From contig JAUCBJ010005048.1 in the NCBI GenBank assembly GCA_032718475.1, forward strand, positions 1 through 62,622: a stretch of 62,622 nt of DNA, in the 5' to 3' direction. Of this stretch, positions 11,834 to 23,060 are shown piece by piece (position 1 is the stretch's first letter; every line of letters starts with the position of its first letter). The position numbers and the translations under genes were made by a program. The notes beneath the pieces are model-generated. The model made no database searches. It was not told the origin of the DNA and saw only the letters and a program-made list of their open reading frames with translations. The stretch comes from Nemertoderma westbladi (lineage: Eukaryota > Xenacoelomorpha > Nemertodermatida > Nemertodermatidae).

Positions 11834-12778
11834 TTAAGTTGGGGAGTCCCTAGATGTTTGTTGGATTAGGGAGGTGGTCGTGGGAAGAGTATCTTGCCTT
11901 CCATAGTTTCCGGAGAGTTCTCTGTCTCTTTCCAGTAAACATAAACGACCAACTGGGCGATTGAGCTGCTGTGTCTCGAAGACAATTCCCGGTTTCTTGA
12001 AGTTACGTCGCATGACGACGAGTTCTACCGATCGCACCAAACCATCATCCGAGATGTGAGTCTCGATGATACGACCTGTCTGCCACCGCTTACGTGGAAG
12101 ATCTGAATCCACAATAAGGACCATGTCTCCAGCGCTGACGTTTTCTTGCTGCGCAAACCACTTAGTTCGAAGTTGTAGCGTGGGCAGATAATGTTTTTCG
12201 AAATGGTCAGCGAAACGACGGGATAACAACTGCATAAGTTGCCAAGTTTGCCGGCAGTATTCGTCTCCGTCTGTGATTTCCGATCGTGGGAGCATGGCTA
12301 CCGGTTTCTTCAGTAGGAAGTGCGCGGGTGTTAGCGCTTCCAGGGAATCGGGACTCGATGAGACTGGCATAAGCGGTCTCTCGTTGAGATAGGCGGCGAT
12401 TTCCTTCATTAACGTCCGCAAAAGTTCATCGGTGAGATATGCGCGGCACGGCACTATGAAGTGAAATGCGGTCTTCACGCTCCTGATTAATCTCTCCCAA
12501 CTTCCTCCCCACCAAGGGGCATCGGCGGCGTTAAAGGTCCAGCTAGATGCTGTTACCCTTAGCTGATCGTCCACCTGTCTTTGGTTCCAATCTTTGACGT
12601 AAGCTTTGATTTCATTGTTGGCACCAATGAAGTTCGTTCCCTTATCAGATCTCATCGTGTTACTAGTTCCAAAGCGAGCGATCTGTCGTCGTAAGCTCAA
12701 TAGGAAGCTGTTGGTCGATAAATCGTTCACCATATCGAGATGGATAGCTTTGTCATACAAACAAAGATGACACACCAT
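11834..12778 (-). pseudogene. BEL/Pao integrase C-terminal part, element A
   Basis: A 314-residue frame continuing the integrase in a different frame from 12727-14391. It holds the second catalytic aspartate in RSDKGTNFIGAN, the catalytic glutamate in WWGGSWERLIRSVK, and the C-terminal region after it (NERPL, HFLLKKP, KRWQTGRI), typical of BEL/Pao integrases. Overlap with the upstream frame near 12745 suggests a single-base deletion in an A-rich stretch. The frame ends in the element's own stop. Element B keeps only the last ~45 codons (from about 42244 to 42385). Confidence 0.88.
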
Positions 12779-14391
12779 CTCTTGACTATAGTCCTAGCAC
12801 GATATACTTCAATAGGGCCAAATAAATCTACACCGGTATTAGTAAAGGGTGGTTCATAGAAGCTTACTCGTTCCCTAGGTAATTCTGCCTCTCGCTGTGT
12901 TAAAGGCCTACTGAATGCTTTCCTACAGGGTATGCAGTTCCTAAGAACTTGGTTCAGAGCTCTACGGGGTTTATAAAAATAATAGCGTGTTCGAATTTCG
13001 CTAAGAACTCGTTCTCTACCAGCATGATAAAGTTTGCTGTGAACATCTACAATCATCTTGATTTGTATTTCAAGATTTCTAATGAGTATGGGAAACTTGG
13101 TGTCAAAGGATAATGGAGCATTAGTTAATCTTCCTCCAACACGTATCAACCCATCTATCATTGTGCTAGAGAAACGATCCCTTAAGCGCATCTGTGGATT
13201 TCTCAACAACAGGAAATACTTATCGGAATCCTCATAGCATTGCAGGAGTCTCAGCATCTGCTTGTTGGTTTCTTCATGCTCCTGATAACTGATCTTCTCC
13301 TTCAGAAACCTGTCGGATATCTTATATTTGGGAAGATCTTTACCAACATGGACCTGCACAGATGTCAGTGGAGCGGTATCACTATTGGTCTTCGCCCTGG
13401 AGTAATGATGATGAAAACATCGTTTTAAATATGTAACGGCCTTACAGAGCCGGTTCCAGGAACTGTAGTGATATATCGCTCTCTGTAGGAGAGGTGAGAG
13501 TCCTTGCGAGACGTCTGGTATTCCAGATTTCCAATCCCTCTCTCTGATTTCCACAACAGACTTATTTGTGGCTGTGGGTTTCGGATCCAAAGCGTCGTCT
13601 CCGGAAGTGTGTAGTACAGACAGATCTACCACGGGTTTAAATAACTTCGATTTACTCGCCCGAGTTTTAGGTTTGACTTTCTCCGCTCCCTTGGCCTGTC
13701 TAATCTCTGCCGTAGTAAGATGAGGAGGCCATTCATCCTCTTCTTTGCTTAGGAAGTCGGGTCCACCTAACCAGTCTGGAGTATCTATCAGTTCTTGTGG
13801 AGTTGCTCCCCTGGAGGCGATGTCTGCTGGATTAATCGTTCCGGGGCAATGTCTCCATTGATCCATCTTCATGCGACTAAGTATAATGGCTACTCTGCTG
13901 GTAACGAAGACGCTGAACTGACAGACTTCATTGGTTATATACTCCAACACGAGTAAAGCATCGGTCCAATAGACAGTTTTCTCCAGTGGATAGTCGATCT
14001 GTTCTGTTACATTCCGGCCGATGGCTGTAGCGTATAGAGCCGCTTTTAACTCCGCTCGAGGAACTTTCAACTTGTTGTTTATCAATGCCTTAGAGGTAAC
14101 TAAGGCGACTTTGATTCCATCCGGAGTTTCCACTCTTAGGTAGGCTACTATACCTATTCCCATATCGCTGGCGTCTCCAAACACATGGAGTTGATAGGAA
14201 TACGTAGGGAGAACATGACCAAAATATGAACGGGAAATTATAAAGTTCTCGATGGCTGGTAGAGAATCTTCCCATTTCATCCACTTCTTTAATAATTCTC
14301 CCTTAAGTGGATCGTCCCATGAGTGGTTTTCAAGCCACATTTGTTGTACTAAACTCCGAGCAATCAATATAACTGGGCTAATAAATCCCAA
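12727..14391 (-). pseudogene. BEL/Pao RNase H and integrase N-terminal part, element A
   Basis: A 554-codon frame beginning at the DPLG/FISP motif that follows BEL/Pao reverse transcriptases; its first codon is TTG, so it is an internal segment of pol. RNase H acidic residues are visible: Asp73 (VFGDASDMG), Glu114 (VPRAELKAA) and Asp144 (VYWTDALLVL). The integrase zinc-binding domain shows the His pair in DVHSKLYHAG and the Cys pair in NCIPCRKAF. The first catalytic aspartate is in NTGVDLFGPI near the end. Element B carries only 13.69-13.87 kb of this region as a short in-frame insert. Confidence 0.9.
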
Positions 14392-14417
14392 TGGATCGAA
14401 ATAAGTGCTCAGGATAC

Positions 14418-16252
14418 TTAAACAAATCCGTTTAGCCGAACTGGATTATCTCGCTGTTTTAGCTGGAAAAACAGTATATCTCTCTCTGTGTCCCATTTCA
14501 AACCAAGTGTCTTGGTTTCTGGAAGATCATCTTTAATTAGGTCTAGGTCTTTCGCTCCTCGATCTTCTACCGGGATCGATTCCAGAAACTCACGGGAGTT
14601 GCTGGTGAATTTAGTTAATCGAAATCCACCTCTTTTTAAGCACTCTACCGTTCCTTTGGCGACATCAATGGCTTCTTCCACAGATGGAAGGGACTTTAAA
14701 TTATCGTCCATGTATATATCCCGTTTGATGTTGTCGATCACCTCTTTTGAGAAGGCATCCCGGTTGTCATCAGCAGTGGTGCGCACCACTGAGCAGGCGT
14801 TTGAAGGGCTTGAGATGATCCCAAAAGCCTGGATGGTCATCCAATACTCCACCGGTTTCTGGTTGAGGTCTCCTTCAGGCCACCACAGAAATCGTAGGCT
14901 GTCTCGATCCCTATCCAGCGCCTTGACTTGTAAGAACATGCCTTCTATATCGGAGGCGAAAGCGATTGAATATTGTCGTAATCTTAAGAGTATTCCCAAT
15001 AAGGATTGGAGTAAGTTGGGTCCTGGTAACAACTCGGAATTAAGGGATTGGCCCATGTAGAGGGCGGAGCCGTCGAATACTACTCGTACCTCATGAGGTT
15101 TACCGGGTTTGGGAACGTAATGATGTGTTAAATAGTACGTTCTTTCAGTTAGGGGTGTTCCTTCCGGTACTCGCTCCGCATATCCCTTATTAATAAATTT
15201 CTTCAACTGAGTCTGATACATTTCTTTAGCTGAAGCATTTGCCGTAAGGCGTCGATGTAGTTGAGCAATTCTTTTCTCCGCCAAGGGTCGGTTGTTTATG
15301 AATTTTGGTTCTCGCTTTCGGAATGGGAGACCGATTTCATATCTACCTTGATCTTTGAGAAAACGTGTAGTTGTCTCCTGGATCTGCTTGGCTCTTTCTT
15401 CTTCTACTGATAGGGCCTTATCGTAGGAATTGGGCTCCGCCGCCTCTTGAGTAAAGAATCGTACGGCGTGTTCATCTCGAGTTTTCGCGTTATATCTATC
15501 TATTACTTCATTCAGTTCGTCGTTATAGTCGACTCGTCTTGATGGACTAATGACTTGACATAGGTTCACTTGGTTTTGCCAAGTCTCATTTTCCGTAAGC
15601 ATATCAATGGTATTCTCCTCTTCGAAGAGCTGGTGGATATCGTCATTATCTGAGGAGTATGGTGTTCCCTCAGTTGGGTCGTCAACTTCACTGCTCTCCA
15701 CTTCCCATTCGCTTAATTGATATACCTGTTCTTTTGGTAATCTTTCCATAAGAGTTCTACGGGAAGGGCCAGTAAAGTACCAACCTACTCTAGTTCTTCC
15801 CGCATAGACTTGTAATGGTTGCGGTTGAGCAGGCCGTTTCTCCAATGTCTCAAGCGCTTCATGCGCATTTTGGCCGATGAGTATTTGCACTCCAGGGTAA
15901 TCCGTGTTGAATCTAGGTATATTAAGCTGCTGGGTGGAATCGTCCTCATCCCAGTTATAAGGTTCTACTTGGCTGGTAGCGAAGTTCTTTATTGCCACCA
16001 TTTTTACTGACCTTATACTATGTTCTCCTAGTTCATCCTGGGGGGTGGACAACGCACCTACATAATAATCCGCTATTACTGTAGATTTCCAAACCTGCAT
16101 AATTCCTGACATGTTTAACTTAGTTCGGAACTTGGGTTGTCCAGCAAAGATGTCTTCGGCTAGTTCTTTGTCGATGAATGTTCCTGTGCTACCGGAGTCA
16201 AGGAGGGCGTTCACTATATAACTCCTTTTAGGTCCGTGGACCCTCAACTGTA
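14418..16252 (-). pseudogene. BEL/Pao protease and reverse transcriptase, element A; fused to a LINE fragment
   Basis: The open frame runs 14418-16586 (722 residues, GTG at its start), but residues 1-110 (16253-16586) come from the LINE reverse transcriptase. The BEL/Pao part begins at residue 111. The retropepsin-like active site DSGSTGTFID is at residues 130-139. Reverse transcriptase motifs are VRVVFDGSA, ASDIEGMFLQV (motif A), AFGIISSPSNA (motif B) and YMDD at 625-628, so catalytic aspartates are present. The frame stops at 14418 after NPVRLNGFV; the continuation lies one frame over, marking a small indel near 14430. Gag and zinc-knuckle sequences that precede the protease in element B are absent. 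Confidence 0.92.
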
Positions 16253-17092
16253 CTTTACGGAACCCATTCTGATTTCCACGGAGCAGTCTCTCAATGGGAT
16301 CCCTGATGCGATTTAATAGAATCCTATTGTATAGCTTTGCAGCAATCGAGATCAATGAGATTCCCCGAAAAGAACCATAGAGTGTTAGGTTGCCCTTCTT
16401 GGGAACTGGCACCAACTTATTTGTTTTCATTTCTTGTGGGACTCTTGTTGTTCGGTACATGTCTACTATGATGGGATAGATGAGCTTTAAACACTCAGGT
16501 ATTTTAAATACCTCAGGGGGAACACCATCTACTTCTGCAAAGGAGATATCGCCAATGGGAATATCTGGGAGTACAGACTCAGACACTTTTACTTATGACT
16601 CACTTTGCACCACTTGTGACTCACTTTGAACCACGTGTGACTCATTTTGGATTGTACTACTTGTGACTTAACTATGACCTACTTAATGACTTAATGAATC
16701 TACTTGAAAAGATTTGAAGATAATATATAGGTTAACTTACCATTTACCATAATTTAACTAACCTCAAGGTATTCACGTTCCTGAACTCCGGGCTTATTTT
16801 CTCTGGTTTGCTACAAGTATAGTGAAATATTGCAGCATAGGTTAAAGCCGGTAGGTTTCTCCTGTCCGCTTTTTCGAAACCGGCCTCCATTACACCTTGA
16901 TGGTAACTGTATAATAACTTTTACTTGTACCGCTGTAGCCACTATTGAAAAAAAAATGCTCCTTAAAATTCTAGAATTTTTACCAGCTAGCTAAATAACT
17001 AGACAAAAAAACTAAATAATTTCCATCTAGTGCTAATCTACCGATCCCGCATTGTTCGCTGTAAAACCGATTAAAAAATCGATTAATGAAAC
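16253..17092. repeat. Internal copy of element A's left flank (LINE, minisatellite, unique DNA)
   Basis: This 840-bp block matches 6745-7584 at the same 9508-bp offset as the LTR pair. It contains the start of the LINE reverse transcriptase (16253-16586), the array 2 remnant (16591-16688) and the unique flank ending in GAAAC. The junction with BEL/Pao protease at 16251-16254 shares only CT. Together with the adjacent LTR it forms a ~2.0-kb direct repeat of 6745-8756. Confidence 0.93.
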
Positions 17093-18264
17093 TGTTCGCG
17101 CTTTCAGACCTTTAGCAGTTTAACCTGCCAAATTTAGATGTCTTCTAGATTATAAATCGACTTTAGCATATGACGAGTATTTGATACACTACATTAGCCG
17201 AAGCCAGTCTATGCGCGACCATTCACCCGCTGGATATACCCGGGAGACTGGATTCGGAAGCTTTGACCTTATTGCGGTGTAGGCCTACTGTATTATTCGA
17301 CTGATTGTTAATATATAATCTCTGACCAATATTATTCACTTTCGGGAAATATTAACAGTTCCTTTAGGACGTGGCGCTCTAAATATGTAAACAGAGTTAT
17401 GACTTACACTAGACACAACGGGATGGCTATGGATTCACGTATAAAGCGCATTCTTTAGGAGATGCTTCGTTATCAGTCACAATCATGCACACTACCGCAC
17501 AATGCTGCACACCGATCTGCCGACCTTCACTAATTTTAGTCACATATAAAGAGAACAACCACTGACTCATGTAGTGCCTATGAAATAGCATTAGATTCAC
17601 TCCAAAACCAATATAATGTAAGTCGCAATTGTTATATGTAACCGGTCTCTCTAACCTTCAGTATATCAAGAAGATTGGGGTTTCTGATTATTTAGCGATA
17701 TTATCCAATATAATAATATTCCATCAACTGATATAATTAATAACCGACAGTAAATAGCAGTAAAAATGCGGTGTTTTGGTTTGATATTGATTAGTTTGTA
17801 TTGGTTGTTTGTTTGTGTGATAACGGTTATACGTTCTATGATCAAGCCTACTAATGTTTTGCTAAAGCCTGAAAAACACAGAGATTCCAAAGCCGGTCTT
17901 CTGGCATCAGGAAAAAATGTCAACATAAACAGTAATGCATTGCGCGATTTCCCGGAGGTTTCTGTACAAATAACAGGAGAATCGCTCTGATTGGTTGTCC
18001 GAACAAAGGAACAAAGAAAAAGCTACACGTGTACAGATCAGCTGTTAGCCGTCGTCATAGTAACTACACTGTGTCAAGAGGATTTTAGCGTATTGCGACA
18101 TAAAATTGCTAGTTATGTCCGCTAAAGTACACATACAGAAGAAATGGCTTTTTATGTTCACTAAAACACCAGTACAGTAAGGAAACGGCTTTTTATGTCC
18201 GTTAAACCAACTACAGAGTACTTTGCGGGGAAAATAACCAGCTAATTCCGCAAAAGCTTTTACA
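17093..18264 (-). repeat. 5' LTR of BEL/Pao element A
   Basis: 1172 bp, TG...CA, identical by eye to 7585-8756 except near 18259. It is followed by GAAAC (18265-18269), completing the target duplication. On its inner side it is preceded not by a primer-binding site and leader but by the copied left flank, so it could not prime a normal replication cycle. Confidence 0.93.
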
Positions 18265-19340
18265 GAAACGCCTGGCAATATTTAGCTAGCTATATTTATT
18301 TTTAGCTACATACAGCTCTACGGTACAGGTATGGGCGAAATAAATATTATTCTAGAATAATCGCCTCCATACCGCTATCCTATAATCGATTCTTAACACA
18401 ACATAAATACACATCCAAATAAATTTTTAGCTACATTTATTATTTGTTTTATTTTAGATACTGCAATATTATACTTTATATTAGCCAATCAACTGCGCTT
18501 GACAACTGTTGCTGTGTTATGGCTGACGTCACTCGTGCAGTTTCAGCTGAAACGGCCTGATTTTTCGATGTTGCTAATTTTGCGTTTTAAAATTGCCACT
18601 CAATAACTCGGCCAATATTATTTTTTTTGAAGTAAAATTGCTCTCTGGGGATTTTTCACATGCTCTTTCATATGAAACCAACGAAAAATCGAAAAAAAAT
18701 TTCAGAGTCGTCTACCCCATTGAACAACTCTCCTCTGGGGTGGTGGGATTCCCCATGATTTAATGATTTACTTTACTTTAATTTTAATTTGTTTTTATTA
18801 AATATATTTATTGCTGCTTAGAAATATGGACGAAGTATTGTAAGTTGAGTACATGAATATCATTTACATTTTACTGCATTGACACAAAACAACATTTTTT
18901 AATGGTAACCCTTACCAACCCTTACCACCAATGTTATGTTGATAAAGTTGTAACAATGTCGATTCTATAGTGAATTTTTTAAAACGGTAATTGGAAGTTA
19001 TCGTGATCGTTTCCATGGTAACGGATAATATTAAATTCATTGTCCTTTAAAATAATTATATAGCAGTAATAGCAGAAAGAATGCGGATCTTCCAAAATAT
19101 TTCAAAAATAATTTATACTATAAAGATCAACTGGTGGACATAATGTGGTTCCGTATCTGTATAGTCTTCAGTGTCCTGCAAATCGCATACGATTGTAATT
19201 CATTGAATTGAAGGGTAGTTTATTATGAATTATATTGTTAATTACATTCCATTTTCAATAACTCATCTCTGTCGCTCTGCTATTAATTGGTATTGACTCA
19301 CAACACACCCATTGCAGTACGTTGTTTACTTATAAACTTA
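18265..19340. other. AT-rich flank right of element A
   Basis: No supported gene. A short ATG-containing stretch ends in a good donor (ATT|GTAAGT at 18840), but its phase does not fit the exon at 19344, so I do not join them. Confidence 0.6.
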
Positions 19341-19343
19341 TAG

Positions 19344-19499
19344 GCCAAAGGAGACCAACCACCTACGCAGGCCCCTAAGGATAGCGATGAGTATGTTTTG
19401 GATTTATTAATGATTTGTGAAGATAAATTGCTAAAGTTAGACGAAGAATTAGAACCGGAAAACTTAGAGGAACTTCGAGAACAAATGGAGCAAGATGAG
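19344..19499 (+). CDS. Exon A of an unidentified acidic protein gene
   Basis: A 52-codon open stretch preceded by an acceptor-like CTTATAG and ending before GTTAGG. It encodes a Glu/Leu-rich helical segment (KLLKLDEELEPENLEELREQ). It ends in phase 0, matching the start phase of exon B at 20420. From 19500 a 24-bp unit, GTTAGGGATATTATTGTTGA plus TGAG, is present nearly three times. Each copy repeats the candidate GAG|GTTAGG donor, and read-through would add VRDIIVDE blocks before a stop at 19592. No upstream exon or start codon could be matched. The donor is weak, so the exon end is uncertain. Confidence 0.4.
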
Positions 19500-19800
19500 G
19501 TTAGGGATATTATTGTTGATGAGGTTAGGGATATTATTGTTGATGAGGTTAGGGATATTATTGTTATATTTATTATATTTTATATTTTATAATTATATAT
19601 TATATTATATTTATTATTATATTTAATGTTTACTGACTGCCGTCAGTGAATAATAAATTATTTCAATTTATTTTGCTTAACTTTATTAATTGTTTTTTAT
19701 GCCGCTGAATTATAGTTGGAAAACGCTGCAGTAAGTAATCTTGATTCTCTACGATATTATTATCATTAGCAAGTCGTAGGACTTGATTACTGTAAGAATT

Positions 19801-19990
19801 GTTGGCTGATTGATTGACTGGCTGACTGACTGGCTGGCTGACTGATCTACAGCCTAAACTACTCTAACGATTTTGATGAAATTTTCACAGCGGCTAGATA
19901 CCGCGATTCTAAGGTCCCTGGTATGTTCCGCTATTTCGTCCATGAGCCGTGGGCTCGAAAAATAGAGATTAACGAAAAAACGCCATAGGC
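19801..19990. repeat. GACTGGCT-type simple repeat with flanking block
   Basis: A short run of GATTGACTGGCTGACTGACT-type 4-8 bp repeats leads into a non-repetitive block (19845-19990). It lies between exons A and B. No coding evidence; the small frame at 20244-20435 downstream is also unsupported. Confidence 0.5.
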
Positions 19991-20419
19991 GCAATGGTAA
20001 AATAACACCAATGACAGCTTGTTGATGGAATTTACATTTGATTGATGACTTCCGACTTGCTTAACGGCGTCTTGATGCCGTCTCTAGTTATGTATTCTAT
20101 TGATTTGTATGAAGTTTACAGAAGTTATCCTACCCTTCATTCAGTCTGCTCATTGCTTGTCTGACGTTTATTTAGGTTTATGAACTGATAACCCCCAACT
20201 GATTATAAAGTTCAATTTTTGAAATATTAAACAATTTCTTGTATTGAGAGGATCCACATTTAATTGTTGGGATCCCTCGTGGGTTGACAGGGTATCTTTC
20301 GTTCGACGGGATTCCTCTACATTTGATGGCGTTGACATGATCATATTGGGTGGACATAGTTTGATTTGTTCCTATTGGGGACTGACTTATTGGTTCTATA
20401 ATATTTTGTTATTTTTTAG

Positions 20420-20504
20420 TATATCGCTAGTTTAGAAGAGAGACAACCGCGTTACAATGTAAGAGTGAAACTTCCCGTAAAAGCAGTTGATAAACCTTAT
20501 GATG
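20420..20504 (+). CDS. Exon B of an unidentified acidic protein gene
   Basis: An 85-bp exon with a pyrimidine-rich acceptor (TTATTTTTTAG) and a strong donor (G|GTAAGT at 20505). Read in phase 0 it encodes a basic segment including EERQPRYNVRVKLPVKAV and ends in phase 1. That is the phase needed to enter exon C, restoring an aspartate codon across the junction. Phase agreement with both neighbours is the main evidence. Confidence 0.6.
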
Positions 20505-20837
20505 GTAAGTTACGGTTAAGTGATTATATTCACTACCGAGCTGTAGATGTTTAAGAGGCAGGGTGCGGCCTTTTTCATTTTCCGGAGGAGGAGGAGGAGG
20601 GGAGGGGCTGAATACGAGGAGAAAACGAGTTCAAAAGAGAAAATTGTATTTAAAAAGAACAAGTAAAAAGTATATTAGTTTATCACTATAATCAGCTTAT
20701 TTATTCGTCACAACTTTCTTTTATTGACGTTTTTCTTTCGTGCCACATTTAATCAAAATTTATTGGGTTTATGTCCGTTTTTTTTTTATATTTTAAATAT
20801 ACTCTATACATTTGTATTTGCTGTCTTTCCTTTATAG

Positions 20838-20962
20838 ATGAAGATGATTCTGGAGATGACGATGACGTATTGAGCAGAGATGACATTAAACGACAGGGAC
20901 AGATGCTTGTAGACTCGAAAACAAATAGAAAAATGACCAAACGAAAGAAGAAAGGCAAATAA
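20838..20962 (+). CDS. Terminal exon C of an unidentified acidic/basic protein gene
   Basis: Preceded by a good acceptor (CTGTCTTTCCTTTATAG) and open to TAA at 20960-20962. It encodes an acidic patch (DEDDSGDDDD), then SRDDIKRQGQ and a strongly basic tail ending KRKKKGK. The acidic block followed by a Lys/Arg-rich terminus suggests a nuclear or nucleolar protein (inference). I do not recognise the family. AATAAA lies 150 bp downstream. Confidence 0.6.
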
Positions 20963-21112
20963 TTTTTTGTGATCCATCAACTACAATCGTTGCTATTCCA
21001 AATGTTATGAGGAATGGCAAATATATCATGTATTATTTATATCTTTATTGATCAACAAATTGTTTTAATATCATCATGCTACAGTATGTTGACCAATGAA
21101 ATACGTTTGTCA

Positions 21113-21118
21113 AATAAA
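21113..21118 (+). terminator. Candidate polyadenylation signal AATAAA
   Basis: Canonical hexamer about 150 bp past the stop codon of exon C, in AT-rich DNA; a reasonable 3' end for that gene. Confidence 0.45.
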
Positions 21119-21768
21119 AGGTAATGTTATCACAACTCTCAGAAGTTTTAAGACTAGAGGTAAATCTTCCATGATCAGATTCTGTACGGTTTGTTCGCCC
21201 TAAAGCTTCACTCGAATCGATTAATAATAGACAATGAGTTAGTGCGTTTAGAAGGACCTTTTTCTAAGTGACCAAAAATATGATTTAAAATGAAATAACC
21301 GAGTATATTTCGGGCAACAGCCCTTTATCAACTCAATTCAGGTAGACTGCATGCAGGTGTAAAGTACAGAAGTACATACAGGACTAAACTACTACAGGGC
21401 TAAACTACTACAGGACAGTCTGTGATTCCTTACCGGTAAGTGGTGGGTTGCATGCAACCCCCCCTCCCCTTGTTTTTGCTTCCTATTGGTTGGTGGTACG
21501 GCTGTCTAAAATACTACTAAATTACACCAAATTGATAGAACTGAACATAATATACGAATTAATGAACTAAAGCTACTGTATAAAAATGTGTGCAAAATAA
21601 CTCAACTAATGCCCCCCCCCCCCCCCCCCCCCCCGTAGTACTCCCTGGCTGTGTGCTTTGGGGTGCGTGGGTGTATATACCGTGCGTGCTGTGTCTACTG
21701 TATGTTTTGTGTAAGTACTTAACTGGTGTGCTATGTGCCTACGCGTAGTTGTACGCGGTTACCATCCG
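21119..21768. other. Intergenic stretch with C23 homopolymer
   Basis: No gene seen. It contains the 16-bp palindrome GGGTTGCATGCAACCC near 21446 and a run of 23 C (21612-21634) just beyond the Penelope-like fragment. The homopolymer length may be unreliable in the assembly. Confidence 0.7.
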
Positions 21769-23060
21769 CTATCGTATTCTGAGGGGTGTTGTATGTTTAT
21801 TTCTGGGTTCAGGTGGTGTATCAATACATTCTCGCTGATCTTCCTGTCGGGCCAATTCCTGCACCGGCGGAGGACCTGGTGGTTGAGCGCCATCTGACCA
21901 TGGACCATGTCTGGCTAGGTAGTGTGCCGCCACGGAGCTCCTTCGTGATTTGTTATTGTTTCGTACCGCGTTCCTGTGTGCCATTGTGCGTATCCTAATG
22001 GGTTTATATGTTTCGCCTATGTATCTCTCTTTGCATAAATTGCACGTAGTTTGGTAAATTACGTTCTTTTTTGTGCAGTTGCGTGTACCGGGGGAACATG
22101 TGTAACATATTGTGTTAGGTAGTTTGGGGCATTTGGGTTTGTTGAGCCGTGTTTGTATTAATATATCTTTTAATTTCCGTCCCGGTGTGAACACAACCCT
22201 GGTGGTTCTAGAAAACGGAGACCTTCTAATATCTCCTTTACCTTCCTGCGAACGTCCTCGTTGATGTGGGGGAGTATGATTGGGTGTTTCGGTTGATTGT
22301 CTGCTGTGGGTGGAGTACGTTGTGAAGGGATGTGGTATGCGGGTGAGTCAGATTGGGTGATGAGTCTATTGACCACTGCTGGAGGGTAGTTGTTTTGGTG
22401 GAGTAACTGTCTGTTGGTTTGTATGGCGTGTTGCTTGGCGACCGTTGTAGAGCTGTGTAAGATCGTTTTATGTATTAGGTTCCTAGCCGTATTGAGTATC
22501 ACTGACTTCGGGTGGTGGCTATTGTAGTTCAGTATGATACCAGCGTTTGTGGGTTTTCTCTACGGTTCTATGTCTATGGTTCCTTGGTCATTGACTTTGG
22601 TGTATACGTCTAAAAATTATAGTCCGGTGTAAGATTGTTCCATCGTGTACTGTATGTTTATGTGTTGTGCGTTTATAAAATCTAGAAATTGTCCCAACTC
22701 TTCCTCCCCATGTTTCCACACTGACCAACCATCGTCCAAGAACCGATACCAACACTCTGGTGTTAGTCGGTACGTGTTAAGGTACTGAGATTCTTTTATA
22801 TGAATGTAAATGATGGCAAAAGGTGCCGCCGCCCTATTCCCCATACCCATCCCATCTTTTTGTTTATAAAATTTATGGTCGAACTCGAAATAGCTAAAAT
22901 CTATAACGAGTTGTAATAATCCATAAAATTCAGGTATGCTGAGTCCAAACAAGTTGATACTATGTTTATGTTTATTAGCGAAGTCTGTGACGTCATCGAT
23001 AGCTTCTCCTACGGGGATACTGGTATAAAGCGACACTACAGGGTATGTCCGTGGAAAACA
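21769..23060 (-). mobile_element. Penelope-like element fragment 1 (RT and GIY-YIG)
   Basis: Three minus-strand frames form one degraded Penelope-like ORF. 22617-23036 is reverse transcriptase: PVVSLYTSIP at the start, FYKQKDGMGMGN, and RFLDDGW as the catalytic box. 22170-22502 is the linker. 21769-22194 is the GIY-YIG endonuclease region: a Cys-rich lead-in (CYTC, NVIYQTTCNLC), then YIGET with Arg and His following (RTMAHRNAVR). RT followed by GIY-YIG is diagnostic of Penelope-like elements. The N-terminal half of RT is missing (5' truncation near 23060) and frame changes near 22180 and 22560 mark decay. Confidence 0.85.

Larger units (their letters stand above)
7585..18264 (-). mobile_element. 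BEL/Pao LTR retrotransposon A, rearranged and defective
   Basis: Bounded by two 1172-bp LTRs with TG...CA ends and flanked by a perfect 5-bp target duplication GAAAC (7580-7584 and 18265-18269). Read on the minus strand it carries protease, reverse transcriptase, RNase H and integrase, then a spacer and an accessory coding region before the 3' LTR at left. It lacks gag and the 5' leader. Where these should be (16253-17092) there is an exact copy of the sequence outside its own left LTR (6745-7584): LINE, minisatellite and unique flank. Pol is also broken by frameshifts near 14430 and 12745. It is related to element B (37893-50364) but its LTRs are clearly diverged from B's. Confidence 0.92.

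Noticed and set aside
18826-18845. First coding exon (ATG...ATT|GTAAGT) of the 19344-20962 gene
   Set aside because: The donor is good but its phase would put the next exon out of its open frame, giving an early stop.
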